64,000 bases of DNA from Actinomadura pelletieri DSM 43383 (GCF_003634705.1 NZ_RBWU01000005.1:558001-622000), one strand, 5' to 3'. Shown: positions 51,067 through 60,604, counted from the stretch's first letter. Numbers and translations are program-made. Notes: generated by a model from the sequence alone, not told the origin.

Positions 51067-51891
51067 ATGCCCACTCAGCCTTCCGGTTCCCAACCCGTCG
51101 CCGAGATCGCGGTCATCGGCGGCTCCGGCTTCTACTCGTTCCTCGACGACATCGAGGAGGTACGGGTCGAGACCCCGTACGGTCCGCCGAGCGACACGAT
51201 CGCGGTCGGCGAACTGGCGGGCCGCCGTGTCGCGTTCGTCCCCCGGCACGGCCGCGACCACCGGTTCCCGCCCCACAAGATCCCGTACCGGGCCAACCTG
51301 TGGGCGCTGCGTTCCCTCGGCGTCCGGCAGGTACTTGCCCCGAGCGCCGTCGGCTCCCTGACCCACGACCACGGTCCCGGCACACTCGCCATCCCCGACC
51401 AGCTCGCCGACCGCACGTCCGGACGGGAGCAGACCTTCTACGACGACGGCGCGGTCCACGTCTCGTTCTCCGACCCGTACTGTCCGACGGGCCGCCGCAC
51501 CGCCGTGACGGCCGCCCGCGCCTCCGGCTGGGAACCCGTCGACCGCGGGACCCTCGTCGTCATCGAAGGGCCGCGTTTCTCCACCCGAGCCGAATCCCAG
51601 TGGTTCGCCGCCCAGGGCTGGACGCTGATCGGGATGACCGGCCACCCGGAGGCCGTCCTCGCCCGCGAACTGGCGCTCTGCTACACCCCGCTGTGCCTCG
51701 TCACCGACCTCGACGCGGGCATCGAGGAGGGCGACGGCGTCACGATGGAAGAGGTGCTCCGCGTCTTCGGCGAGAACATCGGCCGCCTCCGCGCCCTCGT
51801 CGCCGACATCGTCCAGGCCCTGCCCACCGACCGCCCATGCCCGTGCCCGAACGTCCTGGACGGCATCAAGCTGCCCCTGGAGCTTCCGTGA
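51067..51891 (+). CDS. mtnP: S-methyl-5'-thioadenosine phosphorylase
   Basis: 274 residues, trimeric PNP/MTAP fold. It should split methylthioadenosine to adenine and methylthioribose-1-P in methionine salvage. AVIGGSGFYSFLDD is the phosphate loop, VPRHGRDHRFPPHKIPYRANLWAL the substrate region, and EGPRFSTRAESQWFAAQGWTLIGMTGHPEAVLARE the conserved catalytic part. The family's usual MTxxPE is MTGHPE here. ATG 51067 fits the family start. The stop overlaps the next gene's GTG. Confidence 0.92.
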   Translation: MPTQPSGSQPVAEIAVIGGSGFYSFLDDIEEVRVETPYGPPSDTIAVGELAGRRVAFVPRHGRDHRFPPHKIPYRANLWALRSLGVRQVLAPSAVGSLTHDHGPGTLAIPDQLADRTSGREQTFYDDGAVHVSFSDPYCPTGRRTAVTAARASGWEPVDRGTLVVIEGPRFSTRAESQWFAAQGWTLIGMTGHPEAVLARELALCYTPLCLVTDLDAGIEEGDGVTMEEVLRVFGENIGRLRALVADIVQALPTDRPCPCPNVLDGIKLPLELP

Positions 51892-52490
51892 ACGTCCGGT
51901 CGACCCGCCTGCGGCGTCCCCTGGCGGCCCTGTTCGCCGCGGTCGCCACCGGGCTCGCCCTACTGGCGCTGCGCCCCGCCGCACCACCGTCCGTCCGCGT
52001 CCTCGCCGCCGCCCGCGACCTCCCCGCCGGGACGACCCTCACCCCGTCCGACCTGCGACCCGTGCAACTCCCTCCCCCGTCCGTCCCCTCCGGCGCCTTA
52101 CGCTCCGGCGGGACGGGCCGCATCCTCGCGGCCCCCATGCGCAAGGGCGAGCCCCTCACCGACGCCCGCGTCGTCGGCGCCGCCCTCCTACGCGGCCACG
52201 CCCCCGGCACGGTCGCCACCCCCGTCCGTATCGCGGACGCCGACGCCGTCCGCCTCGTCCGCCCGGGCGACCACATCGACGTCCTGACCGCCCCACGGGA
52301 CCCGGCCCCCTTCCAGGGGCAGGCCCGAATCGTGGTCTCCGCGGTCCCGGTACTCGCCGTTCCGTCCCCACACGAGAACGGCACCCACGAGGGAGCCCTG
52401 GCGGTCCTGGCCACCGACCGCGCACAGGCCGCAGCCCTGGCAGGAACCACCACCCCCCTCTCCCTAACAATCACCAACCGCTCCCACTAA
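51888..52490 (+). CDS. SAF-domain (CpaB/RcpC-like) protein
   Basis: 200 residues. One N-terminal membrane helix (about 12-29, LAALFAAVATGLALLAL) leads to an SAF domain (VRVLAAARDLPAGTTLTPSDLRPVQLP, then PMRKGEPLTDARVVG) and a RcpC-like C-terminal part (RLVRPGDHIDVLTAP). Such proteins help assemble Flp/Tad pili or act in the periplasm; no tad genes are near, so the role is open. GTG 51888 overlaps the mtnP stop (GTGA), so translation is coupled. Confidence 0.85.
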   Translation: MNVRSTRLRRPLAALFAAVATGLALLALRPAAPPSVRVLAAARDLPAGTTLTPSDLRPVQLPPPSVPSGALRSGGTGRILAAPMRKGEPLTDARVVGAALLRGHAPGTVATPVRIADADAVRLVRPGDHIDVLTAPRDPAPFQGQARIVVSAVPVLAVPSPHENGTHEGALAVLATDRAQAAALAGTTTPLSLTITNRSH

Positions 52491-52558
52491 CAGCACCCAA
52501 GAACCCCACCCACCACCACGCACAAGCCACAGCCCAACAGAAACCACCTCCCTAACGA

Positions 52559-52785
52559 CCAAGCCCAAACCAGCACCCACACAAGAACACCGATGCCCCA
52601 CCCACCAACCACCCGAAAGCCACAACTCCGACAGGAACCCACACTCCCAACACACCAACCACGCCCCCATCCCGCCCTAGTCACCACCGACCGCCCCCAC
52701 CGGCCAAGCCCAACACCAGCACCCACAAGACACCGACGCCCCATCCACCAACCACCCGAAAGCCCACAGCTCCGGCAGAGACCCA
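52559..52785. repeat. Duplicated C-rich 83-bp block
   Basis: 52559-52641 and 52704-52785 share most bases (both run from CCAAGCCCAA through CCACCAACCACCCGAAAGCC to GACCCA-like ends). The plus strand of 52491-52790 has almost no G. A third, weaker echo lies at 52491-52545. No gene is supported in 52491-52971. Confidence 0.65.
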
Positions 52786-52971
52786 CCGGACTCCGGACGC
52801 CAGCCGCGCGGTCCCCGTCCGGAACTGACGATCGTCGGCCAACAGGGCTTAAGTTCCCACGTCATGCGCCCTGTCGAGCCCTCCTCCGACTTGGCGAACC
52901 CCACGGGACTTCATTACGATCCGTAGCCGTTCTTGCGCTCTCTCGCATTCCCGACCCCCTGGAGCCCCGGC

Positions 52972-53385
52972 ATGAGCGGATTCAAGAAGTTCCTCTTCCG
53001 CGGAAACCTCGTCGATCTCGCGGTCGCGTTCGTCATCGGAGCCGCGTTCGCAGGCCTCGTGAAGGACTTCGCCAACTCCTTCATCACGCCGCTGATCGCA
53101 CTGATCGGTGGCAAGCCCGACTACACCCGCCTGTCCGTCACGATCAGCGGCACACAGTTCCCGTACGGAATCTTTCTGACCTCGGCCATCGCCTTCACCA
53201 TCACGGCCGCGATCGTGTACTTCCTGGTGGTGCTGCCAACGACCAAACTCATCGAGCGCATGGACCGCGGCAAGCAGGCCACCGAACGCGACTGCCCGCA
53301 CTGCCTCAGCGAAATCCCGATCAAGGCCACCCGCTGCCGCTACTGCACCGCCGAAATAACCCCCACCGCCGAACCCACCTACTAG
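52972..53385 (+). CDS. mscL: Large-conductance mechanosensitive channel with zinc-ribbon tail
   Basis: 137 residues. FKKFLFRGNLVDLAVAFVIGAAFAGLVKDF is the amphipathic N-helix plus TM1, with the usual GxxxA-rich pore line, and FGIF-like FPYGIFLTSAIAFTITAAIVYFLVVLP is TM2. It should open under membrane tension to release solutes. The C-terminus carries CPHCLSEIPIKATRCRYC, a small zinc ribbon common in actinobacterial MscL. ATG 52972 with TGGAG seven bases upstream. The stop overlaps an IS481 remnant on the other strand. Confidence 0.95.
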   Translation: MSGFKKFLFRGNLVDLAVAFVIGAAFAGLVKDFANSFITPLIALIGGKPDYTRLSVTISGTQFPYGIFLTSAIAFTITAAIVYFLVVLPTTKLIERMDRGKQATERDCPHCLSEIPIKATRCRYCTAEITPTAEPTY

Positions 53386-53823
53386 GTGTTGCTGGCCATG
53401 ACGTTGGTAGCGCTCGTGCGGAGGCGTGAGGCTGAAGAACGGTTATCGGTGGCGGTCTGAGGCCGGTCGTAGTTGTAGTGGATGTTCCAGACCGCGATCG
53501 TCCGGGCTCGCTCTCCTTCAGTGTGTTCGGCCCGTTCCGAGGTCCACTGGCGGGCGTAGAGGAGTTCCTCGGCGAGGATGCGCTGGTAGCGTCGTCCAAC
53601 CTTGCCGTTGTGCCAGGGTGTGTAGGGCTTGGTCCGCTTGTGCTGAGAGGCCCGCGAGGTCAGGGAGCGCACGAGGGCCGCGGCGCTACCGGCTCTTCCA
53701 CTCGGGCAGGCAGGCGCGGGAGACGCCGGTCTCGGCGGCCACGTGCGCGATGGGGCGGCTGCGGCGGCGCTTCATAAGCCTTCCGCGTCCCTCGATGTTC
53801 AAGGAGGCGTTCGCATGCGTCAC
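53382..53823 (-). pseudogene. IS481-family transposase remnant
   Basis: Two pieces of one transposase survive. The N-terminal part from GTG 53823 reads THANASLNIEGRGRLMKR and PIAHVAAETGVSRACL, the family's HTH start, and stops at about 53686. The C-terminal part (53382-53672) reads RTKPYTPWHNGKVGRRYQRIL, YARQW, YNYDRPQT and ends SNT, the last third of the DDE domain, in another frame. The middle with the first two catalytic Asp residues is deleted. The stop overlaps mscL by four bases; TGTTGCTGGCCATGACGTTGG at 53387-53407 resembles an IS481 end. Confidence 0.88.
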
Positions 53824-54994
53824 TGGAGCACCTCGGCGGGTCGGCCGGTCGCGATCACAGTGCGGAGGGGGAACGCGATGAGCAGCGCGACAGCGACCAG
53901 GAGCCCGCTGGCCCACAGCGGCCCGAGGTCCCCGGCCGCGCTGAGGGTGGTCGCGGCGACGAGTGGTCCGACGGCGGCGCCCACGTTGAGTGCCGCGGTC
54001 GCATACGAGCCGGCCATGGTGGGGGCTCCAGCCGCCTCGTAGAGGACCCGCGTGATCAGCGTGCTGCCCAGCGCGAACGACAGCGCGCCTTGAACGAACA
54101 CGAGGGCGAGCAGCGCTACCGGCTCGTCAGCCAGCATGGCCAAGGCCGGCCAGCCGACGAGCAGTAGCGGACCACCGACCTCGAGGACTAGGGCAGGGCG
54201 CCGGTCGGACAGCCGTCCGGCGACGGTGACGCCGACGAAGGAACGGCACCGAAGAGCACCAGGGCGACAGAGATCCACAGCTCGCCCAGCCCGGCGGTGT
54301 CGGTCACAACGGGGGCGAGGAAGGTGAAGCTTGCGAAGGTTGCCGAGTTCACCAGCGCCCCGAGCAGCATGACCAGCACCAATCGGGGACTTTTGAGCTG
54401 GGCGAGCTCCGTTCGCAAGGTTGGCCCGCCGGTCGCCGCTTCCTTCACACGTCCCGCTGGGATCCCCTTCAGGATGCCGAGAGCTGCGGGCAGGCAGAGG
54501 GCGGCGACAGCCCAGAACGTGGCCCGCCAGCCGAGCAACGTGCCGAGTACCGACCCGCCAGGGACACCGGCGATCGTGGCCAGCGTCGTGCCCGACAGCA
54601 GCACGGCCAGCGCACGTCCCTTCTTGTCGGGCGCGACCAGCGTTGCGGCAGCCGTCAGAGCGACGGCAAGGAACCCTGCGTTCGCGAGCGCGGCGACGAC
54701 CCGGGTAGCGAACAGGACCGGGAAGCTCGTGGTGTTGGCGCCCACGGCGTGAGCTGCCGCGAAAGTGAGAATGAACCCCAGAAGGCTGGAGCGACTGGGC
54801 CAGTCGCGGGCAAGCGCGGCCACAAGAGGAGCACCGACGATCATGCCGATCGCGAAGGCCGGGGTGAGCAGGCCCGCTGTCCCGACTGTGATGTCGAGAT
54901 CCGAGGCGATGTCCGGCAAGAGGCCGGCGAGCATGAACTCCGAGGTGCCCATGGCGAAGACCGCCATGGCAAGCAGGTACAGCGGGTAAGGCAT
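53820..54994 (-). pseudogene. MFS exporter (Cmx/CmrA chloramphenicol-efflux type) with a frameshift
   Basis: From ATG 54994 (CGGAG site seven bases upstream) the product reads LYLLAMAVFAMGTSEFMLAG, the classic DHA1 Cmx start, and runs nine or so TM helices to LFGAVP near 54244. The rest (SFVGVTVAGRLSDRRPAL to ATGRPAEVLQ) is in the next frame and ends at 53820. One missing base, a C on the plus strand at about 54244, explains the break (GAV should read GAGSFVG). Joined length would be about 391. Either a recent pseudogene or a base-calling error. It probably exported a drug. Confidence 0.85.
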
Positions 54995-55675
54995 CGAGTG
55001 GCTCCGAGGTGAGGAGAAGCACGAGAAGGTCATCTCGTCACCGCGGCCAGCCCCAAGGGCGCACTCGTCCCACCACAGAAGCGGCGCGACGGCAGGGGCT
55101 ACGAGCTCAGTGGTTCAGGGGCTGACGGCGTGACCGAAAGCCCCCACCTTGTCCGACTCGGGACTCGACATGGCCCGCACGCTACCCGACCAGTGCCCAT
55201 CGAGGCACCTCGGTTTCACCGGCGTGGCCTGCGCCACCAACGTCATGTCCCGCAACAACCAGGGCATGTCCCAACCGGGATGAGCGAAGGGAGGTCCCCA
55301 GTCACAGGGGTCACCGACCAAAGACCCCTGAGGGGATCTCACAGCCGTCCCAGCGGCGAAGACTCCGTTCGACCCGACCGATGCACGGCGAGCATTCCTC
55401 GATCCAATGCCGCCAGTGCTCGCACGGGTGAGGTAGCTGATCGTGTCGCCGTTCGCGGTCGGCGGTCTGGATGTCGGCATTCTCGTCGACGCCATGTTCG
55501 TGCTGGTGGAGATGCTGCACGGTGACGACCCGCCAGCGCCGTGAAAGGGATTCGGTTGCTCCACCGGTGGTGGCTGGCGGGGCGGTTGTTTCAAGCATTT
55601 GCCGGGGCCTAGACGGTGTGATCGTTGAGTTGGTCCGAGGTGGCTTGCGGTTTGTTCGGGTCTTGGTGTGGAGGG
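54995..55675. other. Spacer without a supportable gene
   Basis: Several frames are open for 95-160 codons on both strands but none shows domain motifs, a ribosome site or consistent codon bias. It lies between a broken exporter and an AKR gene in an accessory stretch and may be scar DNA. Confidence 0.45.
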
Positions 55676-56695
55676 TCAGCGGCGGCGGAGGGCCTTGTCG
55701 AGTAGGGCGGGTGGGGTGTCGTGCTTCTCGTGGGCGGCGAGGTCGACGCCTGGAGCGACGATGGCGTCAATGGCGTCCAGTACGTCGTCGGGCAGGACGG
55801 TATCCGCGGCGGCGAGCGCGGAGTGGAGGTGTTCCACGGTACGGGGGCCGATGATCGCGCTGGTCACGGCCGGGTGTGCGGTGACGAAACCGAGTGCGAG
55901 CTGGATCATTGTGAGACCGGCCTCGTCGACGACCTCGGCCAGCTGCTCGACGGCGTCGAACCTGGCCTGGTTGTGTGGCAGGGCGGGGTCGAAGCGGTCC
56001 GGCATCATGGTTGAGCGGTGTGTGGTGACCTCCCTGCCCGCGCGGACGGCGCCGGACAGCCAACCTGACGCAAGGGGGCTCCAGACCAGCACGCCGAGCC
56101 CGTACTCCTCGGTGACGGGAAGCACATCGGCCTCGATTCCGCGCTGCAGGATCGAGTAGCTGGGCTGTTCGGTGACGTAGCGGCTCAGGTGGTTCGCCCG
56201 GGCGGCCCACTGGGCCTGCACGATGCGGTAGGCCGGGAAGGTCGAGGAGCCGAAGTAGCGGATCTTGCCCGCGCGCTGAAGGTCGGTCAAGGCCGACAGC
56301 GTCTCCTCGTCGCTGGTCGTCGGGTCCCACCGGTGGATCTGGTAGAGGTCGACGTGGTCGACGCCGAGACGGCGCAGGCTGTTGTCGAGTCCGGTGATGA
56401 GCCAGCGACGCGAACTGCCCTGGTGGTTGGGATCATCGCCCATGGGCATGTTCGCCTTGGTGGCCAGGACGATGTCGTCGCGGCGGCCGGCGATGGCCTT
56501 GCCGACCATCTCCTCCGACACGCCCCGGCTGTACATGTCGGCGGTGTCGATGAGGTTGATCCCCCCTTCCAGAGCGGCGTCGACTATGGCGGTGGCCTCG
56601 TCCTGGGTGGTACGTCCCACTGCGCCGAAGTTCATCGCGCCGAGCACGAGTGTGCTGACCTGCACTCCGGTGCGGCCCAAGGTGCGGTACCTCAT
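55676..56695 (-). CDS. Aldo/keto reductase
   Basis: 339 residues, TIM barrel of the YghZ/Kv-beta-like AKR group. It should reduce aldehydes or ketones with NADPH. NLIDTADMYSRGVSEEMVGK holds the catalytic Asp and Tyr, VLATKAN the Lys and HVDLYQIHRWDPTT the His, so the tetrad is complete. AIIGPRTVEHLHSAL forms the cofactor phosphate site. ATG 56695 follows AAGGAGA. It is divergent from a TetR gene with two perfect operators between, so it is probably induced by the TetR ligand. Confidence 0.94.
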   Translation of the reverse strand: MRYRTLGRTGVQVSTLVLGAMNFGAVGRTTQDEATAIVDAALEGGINLIDTADMYSRGVSEEMVGKAIAGRRDDIVLATKANMPMGDDPNHQGSSRRWLITGLDNSLRRLGVDHVDLYQIHRWDPTTSDEETLSALTDLQRAGKIRYFGSSTFPAYRIVQAQWAARANHLSRYVTEQPSYSILQRGIEADVLPVTEEYGLGVLVWSPLASGWLSGAVRAGREVTTHRSTMMPDRFDPALPHNQARFDAVEQLAEVVDEAGLTMIQLALGFVTAHPAVTSAIIGPRTVEHLHSALAAADTVLPDDVLDAIDAIVAPGVDLAAHEKHDTPPALLDKALRRR

Positions 56696-56759
56696 GACGG
56701 TTCTCCTTGATGTGTTGCGCGGCTTGGTCCTGTCCGCTCGTTCTGGCATTCTGAACAAA

Positions 56760-56774
56760 CGGAACCTTGTTCCG
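56760..56774. promoter_or_regulatory. TetR operator O1
   Basis: CGGAAC-CTT-GTTCCG, a perfect 6-3-6 palindrome between the AKR and TetR genes. Confidence 0.75.
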
Positions 56775-56785
56775 GAAGCAGGATA

Positions 56786-56800
56786 CGGAACAGCGTTCCG
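56786..56800. promoter_or_regulatory. TetR operator O2
   Basis: CGGAAC-AGC-GTTCCG, same arms as O1, centre 26 bp away and 34 bases before the TetR start. Confidence 0.75.
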
Positions 56801-56833
56801 CTTATCAACCCTCGGGTGAGAGAGGTGGGGACC

Positions 56834-57415
56834 ATGGCTGATAGCGCCAGGGGGTCACAGGCCCCGCGACAGCGGGCCGACGCCCGGCGCAACAAGGAGG
56901 TTCTGCTGGACGCGGCCGCCGCAGCCTTCGCCCGCGCGGGCGTCGATGTGCCCGTGCGCGAGATCGCCGCCGAGGCCGGGGTCGGCGTCGGCACCATCTA
57001 CCGGCATTTCCCGACACGAGCCGACCTCATCGTCGCCGTGTACCGTCACCAGGTCGAGGCATGCGCGGAGGCGGGACCGACCTTGCTGGCGAACAGCTCG
57101 ACCCCGCACGCGGCTCTGGCGGGGTGGATCGATCTCTTCGTCGACTTCCTGGTCACCAAGCACGGCCTCGCCGAGGCACTACGGTCCGACAATGCCGCCT
57201 TCGAGACTCTGCACGCCTACTTTCTCGACCGGCTCGTCCCCGTCTGCGCCGAACTGCTCGACGCGGCGGCCGATGCGGACGAGATCCGTCCTGGCATGGA
57301 CGCCTACGAACTGATGCGCGGCATCGGCAACCTCTGCATCGGCGCGAACAACGACCCCCGCTACGACGCACGCCACTTGGTCGAACTCGTCATCGCGGGC
57401 CTGCGCCGCGTCTGA
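56834..57415 (+). CDS. TetR-family repressor
   Basis: 193 residues. The helix-turn-helix VREIAAEAGVGVGTIYRHFPTRADLIVAVY is canonical, and the C-terminal ligand domain with FVDFLVTKHGLAEAL is of the SbtR/TetR_C_13 kind often linked to reductase genes. ATG 56834 has GGTGGGG close upstream. It should bind the two CGGAAC..GTTCCG palindromes and repress itself and the divergent AKR. Confidence 0.93.
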   Translation: MADSARGSQAPRQRADARRNKEVLLDAAAAAFARAGVDVPVREIAAEAGVGVGTIYRHFPTRADLIVAVYRHQVEACAEAGPTLLANSSTPHAALAGWIDLFVDFLVTKHGLAEALRSDNAAFETLHAYFLDRLVPVCAELLDAAADADEIRPGMDAYELMRGIGNLCIGANNDPRYDARHLVELVIAGLRRV

Positions 57416-57993
57416 ACATCCGGTCCCCTGCCTAAGGGGTCATGGACGCCCGTGGGCGAGGTGGCCGATCACGGCGGGCCGCTATCCGGCTGCACTGGGC
57501 AGATTTCCGAAAGCGGCGCAGGGTCCGGATCGGCTTGGAGTCGCTATCCGCCCCGGTCGACTGTGCCGGTCCCGATTGAAGGCTCCGGTGAGGAATTCGG
57601 TGAGGCCGGTTCGTAGGGCGTCCAGGTCGGTGGTGACGCTGGTCGTGTGCCAGACAGGGCACCACCGGGCGCGAGGACCAGCACCGCACCCGCCACGACT
57701 TGCCGATCGCTCCGGCGACGGTCGCCTTGCACCCGTAGACACCGAGGTCGAGATCGCCGATCCTGTCGCCGGGCGGCGAGGAATTGTTCGGACGGTTGCC
57801 GGTCTGGGTTTCCGGCCTGGGGGCCCGTCGTTCTCGGGCGAACATATGCATCTCCATCAGGCCCCGGCGCCGGGATTTGAGAGGGGAAGCCGACACTGTC
57901 CTTCACCGCCGGAAACCACGCTTCGCGACCGATGTGGGACGTGACGACACATCAGCGGGAGCCTGGTGCGGCCTGGGACGCGCAGACCGACGT
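57416..57993. other. Spacer without a supportable gene
   Basis: Short open frames of 85-155 codons on both strands share no recognisable motif. One minus-strand stretch (about 57540-57645, TTDLDALRTGLTEFL) looks mildly coding but has no clear start or partner. Possibly scar DNA in the accessory region. Confidence 0.4.
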
Positions 57994-59832
57994 TCAGTCG
58001 AACCGAAGGCCGCGCGTCGCGTCGACCTCCTCAGGAGTTCCCGTCGCGACGACCTTGCCGTCATCGAGAAGGACGACGGTGTCGGCGGCGCGGATCGTCG
58101 ACGGGCGATGCGCGATCACCAGTAGCGTGCACTCGCGCGCCACCTTGGCGATCGTCCGGGTGAGGGCCTCCTCGTTCGCGGCGTCCAGCTGCGACGTCGG
58201 CTCGTCCAGCAGGAGCAGGCGCGGCTTCGGCAGCAGTGCGCGGGCGATCGCGACACGCTGTCGTTCACCACCCGACAACATGTCGCCATGCTCGCCGACC
58301 GAGGTGTTCAGACCTTTCGGCAGTCGGCGCACGAGGTCGCCGAGGCTCGCCAGTTCCACCACTCGGTCGATGTCGGCGTCGGTGGCGTTCGGCCTGGCAT
58401 AGACGATGTTGTCCCGGAGCGTGCCGTGCATCACCGGGGCCGCCTGCTCCACCAGACCCAGCCTGGAACGGCACTCGTCCACGCCCAGTTCGGTGACATC
58501 CGTGCCTTCCAGAAAGATCTGCCCGCCGTCAACGTCATAGAACCGGGCAAGCAACGCGAACAACGTCGATTTTCCGGCTCCTGACCGGCCGACCAGGGCG
58601 ACGTGAGTGTTGCGCGGAACCTTGAACGACACGCCCCGAAGGACCGGTCGCCCCTTGTCGTAACTGAACGTCACATCCCGGAACTCGACCTCCGCGGTGG
58701 TTCCGTTCGGCGACGGCTTCGTGGTCCCCGACGATGCGGTGTCCGACTGAATCTTGTGGCCGGCTTTCGTGGCGGCGGAGGCACGGTCGGTTTCGGAAGG
58801 CAGCCGGGTGACGTCCTCGATCCGCTGCAACGCCGCCAGACCACGCTGCAGCGTCGCCATCACGTCGAACATGTTGGCGATCGGAGTGGCGATGTAGGTG
58901 ATGTACAGCAGGAATCCGACAAGGTTCGCCAGCGAGGCGTCACCCTTGGCCACACGGATGCCGCCGACGACCAGGACCGCCATCATCGACCCGTGCATGG
59001 CCAGGGTCATCATCGGACCGATGACGGCGTCACGTTTGGCCGCCTGGAGGTTCTGCTGGTAGACGTTCCGCGCGAGCCGGCCGATCCGCTCGTTCTCCCG
59101 GTCCTCGGCGCGCATGACCCGGACGGTTCGGATGGCCGACAGCGCCCGTTCCAGCTCCGCCGACACGCCGCCCAGGCTGTCCTGGGCGTCCTCGACGGCC
59201 TTGCGGATCCCGGCCAGCAGCAGCATGGTCAGCCCGCCGATCACGCCGACGATGCCCAGCACGATCAGGAACAGGGCGGCGTCCAGCCACAGCATCATGG
59301 CGACGCCGCCGGTCACCACGAACAGGCCCACGACGACCTCGGACAGGTCGTAGGCGAGCGAGTCGCGCAGCATCGTGGTGTCGGAGGTGGTGCGCGACAG
59401 CAGGTCCCCGAGCCGCTGTGTCTCGTAGCGGCGCATGGGAAGCCGGAGCAACTTGTCGACGATGCGTAACCGCAGCCCCAGCACCAGTCCCTCACTGGTG
59501 CGTTCGAGGGAGTACGCCGCGATCGCGGCGACGACGGCTTCGAGGACGAAGACCACGCCCAGCAGCACCGCGAACGTCGCGTACGGGCGGCCGTCGGAGA
59601 ACTGCTGGATCGTCCTGGTCGCCAGAAGCGGCTGTGCGAGCCCCATGCCGGACGCCAGGAGCGAGAACACGAGGGCGACGGCGATGGCCTTCCGGTGCCC
59701 GCGTGTGACTCTGACTAAGTCACGGAGACCGACCCGCAGCGGCACGTCCGGTCTGTCGTCCGGCTCAACCTCCAGATCGCCGTCAGGATCCAGGTCGTCG
59801 CTTCTGCGCGCCGTTCGCAGACTGGTGAACAC
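57994..59832 (-). CDS. ABC exporter (fused membrane and ATPase domains)
   Basis: 612 residues. Residues 1-320 contain six TM helices of a type-I exporter, about 370-600 the ATPase: Walker A GRSGAGKST, signature LSGGERQR, Walker B LLLLDEPTS and switch IAHRPST, all intact. Between them is an extra 40-residue Ser/Thr/Lys linker. It should work as a homodimer exporting a lipid, peptide or drug. GTG 59832 is chosen because GAGGAG lies nine bases upstream; that site directly abuts the ATG at 59841, which is therefore less likely. It is a single gene with no partner. Confidence 0.92.
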   Translation of the reverse strand: MFTSLRTARRSDDLDPDGDLEVEPDDRPDVPLRVGLRDLVRVTRGHRKAIAVALVFSLLASGMGLAQPLLATRTIQQFSDGRPYATFAVLLGVVFVLEAVVAAIAAYSLERTSEGLVLGLRLRIVDKLLRLPMRRYETQRLGDLLSRTTSDTTMLRDSLAYDLSEVVVGLFVVTGGVAMMLWLDAALFLIVLGIVGVIGGLTMLLLAGIRKAVEDAQDSLGGVSAELERALSAIRTVRVMRAEDRENERIGRLARNVYQQNLQAAKRDAVIGPMMTLAMHGSMMAVLVVGGIRVAKGDASLANLVGFLLYITYIATPIANMFDVMATLQRGLAALQRIEDVTRLPSETDRASAATKAGHKIQSDTASSGTTKPSPNGTTAEVEFRDVTFSYDKGRPVLRGVSFKVPRNTHVALVGRSGAGKSTLFALLARFYDVDGGQIFLEGTDVTELGVDECRSRLGLVEQAAPVMHGTLRDNIVYARPNATDADIDRVVELASLGDLVRRLPKGLNTSVGEHGDMLSGGERQRVAIARALLPKPRLLLLDEPTSQLDAANEEALTRTIAKVARECTLLVIAHRPSTIRAADTVVLLDDGKVVATGTPEEVDATRGLRFD

Positions 59833-60133
59833 GGATCCCATCTCCTCACAAAGGTTCGTTCTCCATTGGTGCATCAGCGGCTGGTGGGCGTGCGCTCGGT
59901 TCGACCGTCATCAACGCCCGGAACCCGGTGAAGTCGTCGCCCTCGTCAACGGGCGGCCGCCGGCTTCCACCAGGCGTGCGCGCCGAACGGGGACGTGCGC
60001 GCCCCGACCCGCCACACCGGGAAATGCCCGCGCATCCGGGGGGCCTACTACAGTCGCCCGTGTATGCGGGTAACCAGCCCGCGGGCGCCGGATGTGCCCC
60101 TAACCAGGCAAGGTCAGAGGGACGTGTTCCGGC
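59833..60133. other. Spacer without a gene
   Basis: No supported frame. It separates the ABC exporter from the HicB-like gene. Confidence 0.4.
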
Positions 60134-60550
60134 CTATGCGTCGCCGGTCGGCTTGAGTTGGCTGATTCGCTGGTGCGACAGGCCGAGCGCCTTGCCAGCG
60201 TCGCGGGTGCTCCACCCCTGGTCGAGCAGGGTCGCCACGGCGGTGGCGAGGGCGTCGCGCTCGGCGTTCTCGGCTCTGACGCGGGCGCCGCGGGCGTCCC
60301 ATACGGCCGTCATCGCGGCCGCGGCCCTCGGGTCGGCGGGGATCAGGCGGACGCCGACCGTGTCCGGGGCTTCGGGAAACAGGCTCTGCACGCAGTCCAT
60401 CGCGTTGTGCTGGGCCTCGGTCCAGGTCGTGCCCTGGGCCTGGGCGGCGCGTCCGTCCGGGAGGTCCTGAACGCTGACCTTCCAGTACCTGCCGTCACGG
60501 GTCGCGGTGGCGTTGTAGATCGTCACCTCGGTTGTCTCCGGCGTTTCCAT
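60134..60550 (-). CDS. HicB-like protein with C-terminal helix-turn-helix
   Basis: 138 residues. Residues 9-55 (NATATRDGRYWKVSVQDLPDG, QAQGTTWTEAQHNAMDCV) form the HicB antitoxin beta-alpha fold. Residues 105-135 (LLDQGWSTRDAGKALGLSHQRISQLK) form a helix-turn-helix. HicB normally neutralises the RNase HicA encoded just upstream or downstream, but no HicA-like frame with its conserved His is seen. It may be an orphan antitoxin or a stand-alone regulator. An inverted repeat 54 bases upstream (60605-60620) may be its operator. Confidence 0.75.
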   Translation of the reverse strand: METPETTEVTIYNATATRDGRYWKVSVQDLPDGRAAQAQGTTWTEAQHNAMDCVQSLFPEAPDTVGVRLIPADPRAAAAMTAVWDARGARVRAENAERDALATAVATLLDQGWSTRDAGKALGLSHQRISQLKPTGDA

Positions 60551-60604
60551 GCTCGAGACGGTAGCCTTCCGGACGAGTCCTGTCTAGGCAGCTTGCCTTG
60601 TAAC

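Noticed and set aside
52487-52786. Gly/Trp/Cys-rich minus-strand frame in the C-rich repeat block
   Set aside because: Composition follows from the C-only strand; the repeat duplication explains the repeated peptide.
55115-55594. 160-codon minus-strand frame and overlapping frames
   Set aside because: No domain, no ribosome site, irregular codon use; several frames equally open.
57482-57742. Minus-strand frame with TTDLDALRTGLTEFL
   Set aside because: Slightly coding-like but short, no start signal and no family; could be any decayed gene.
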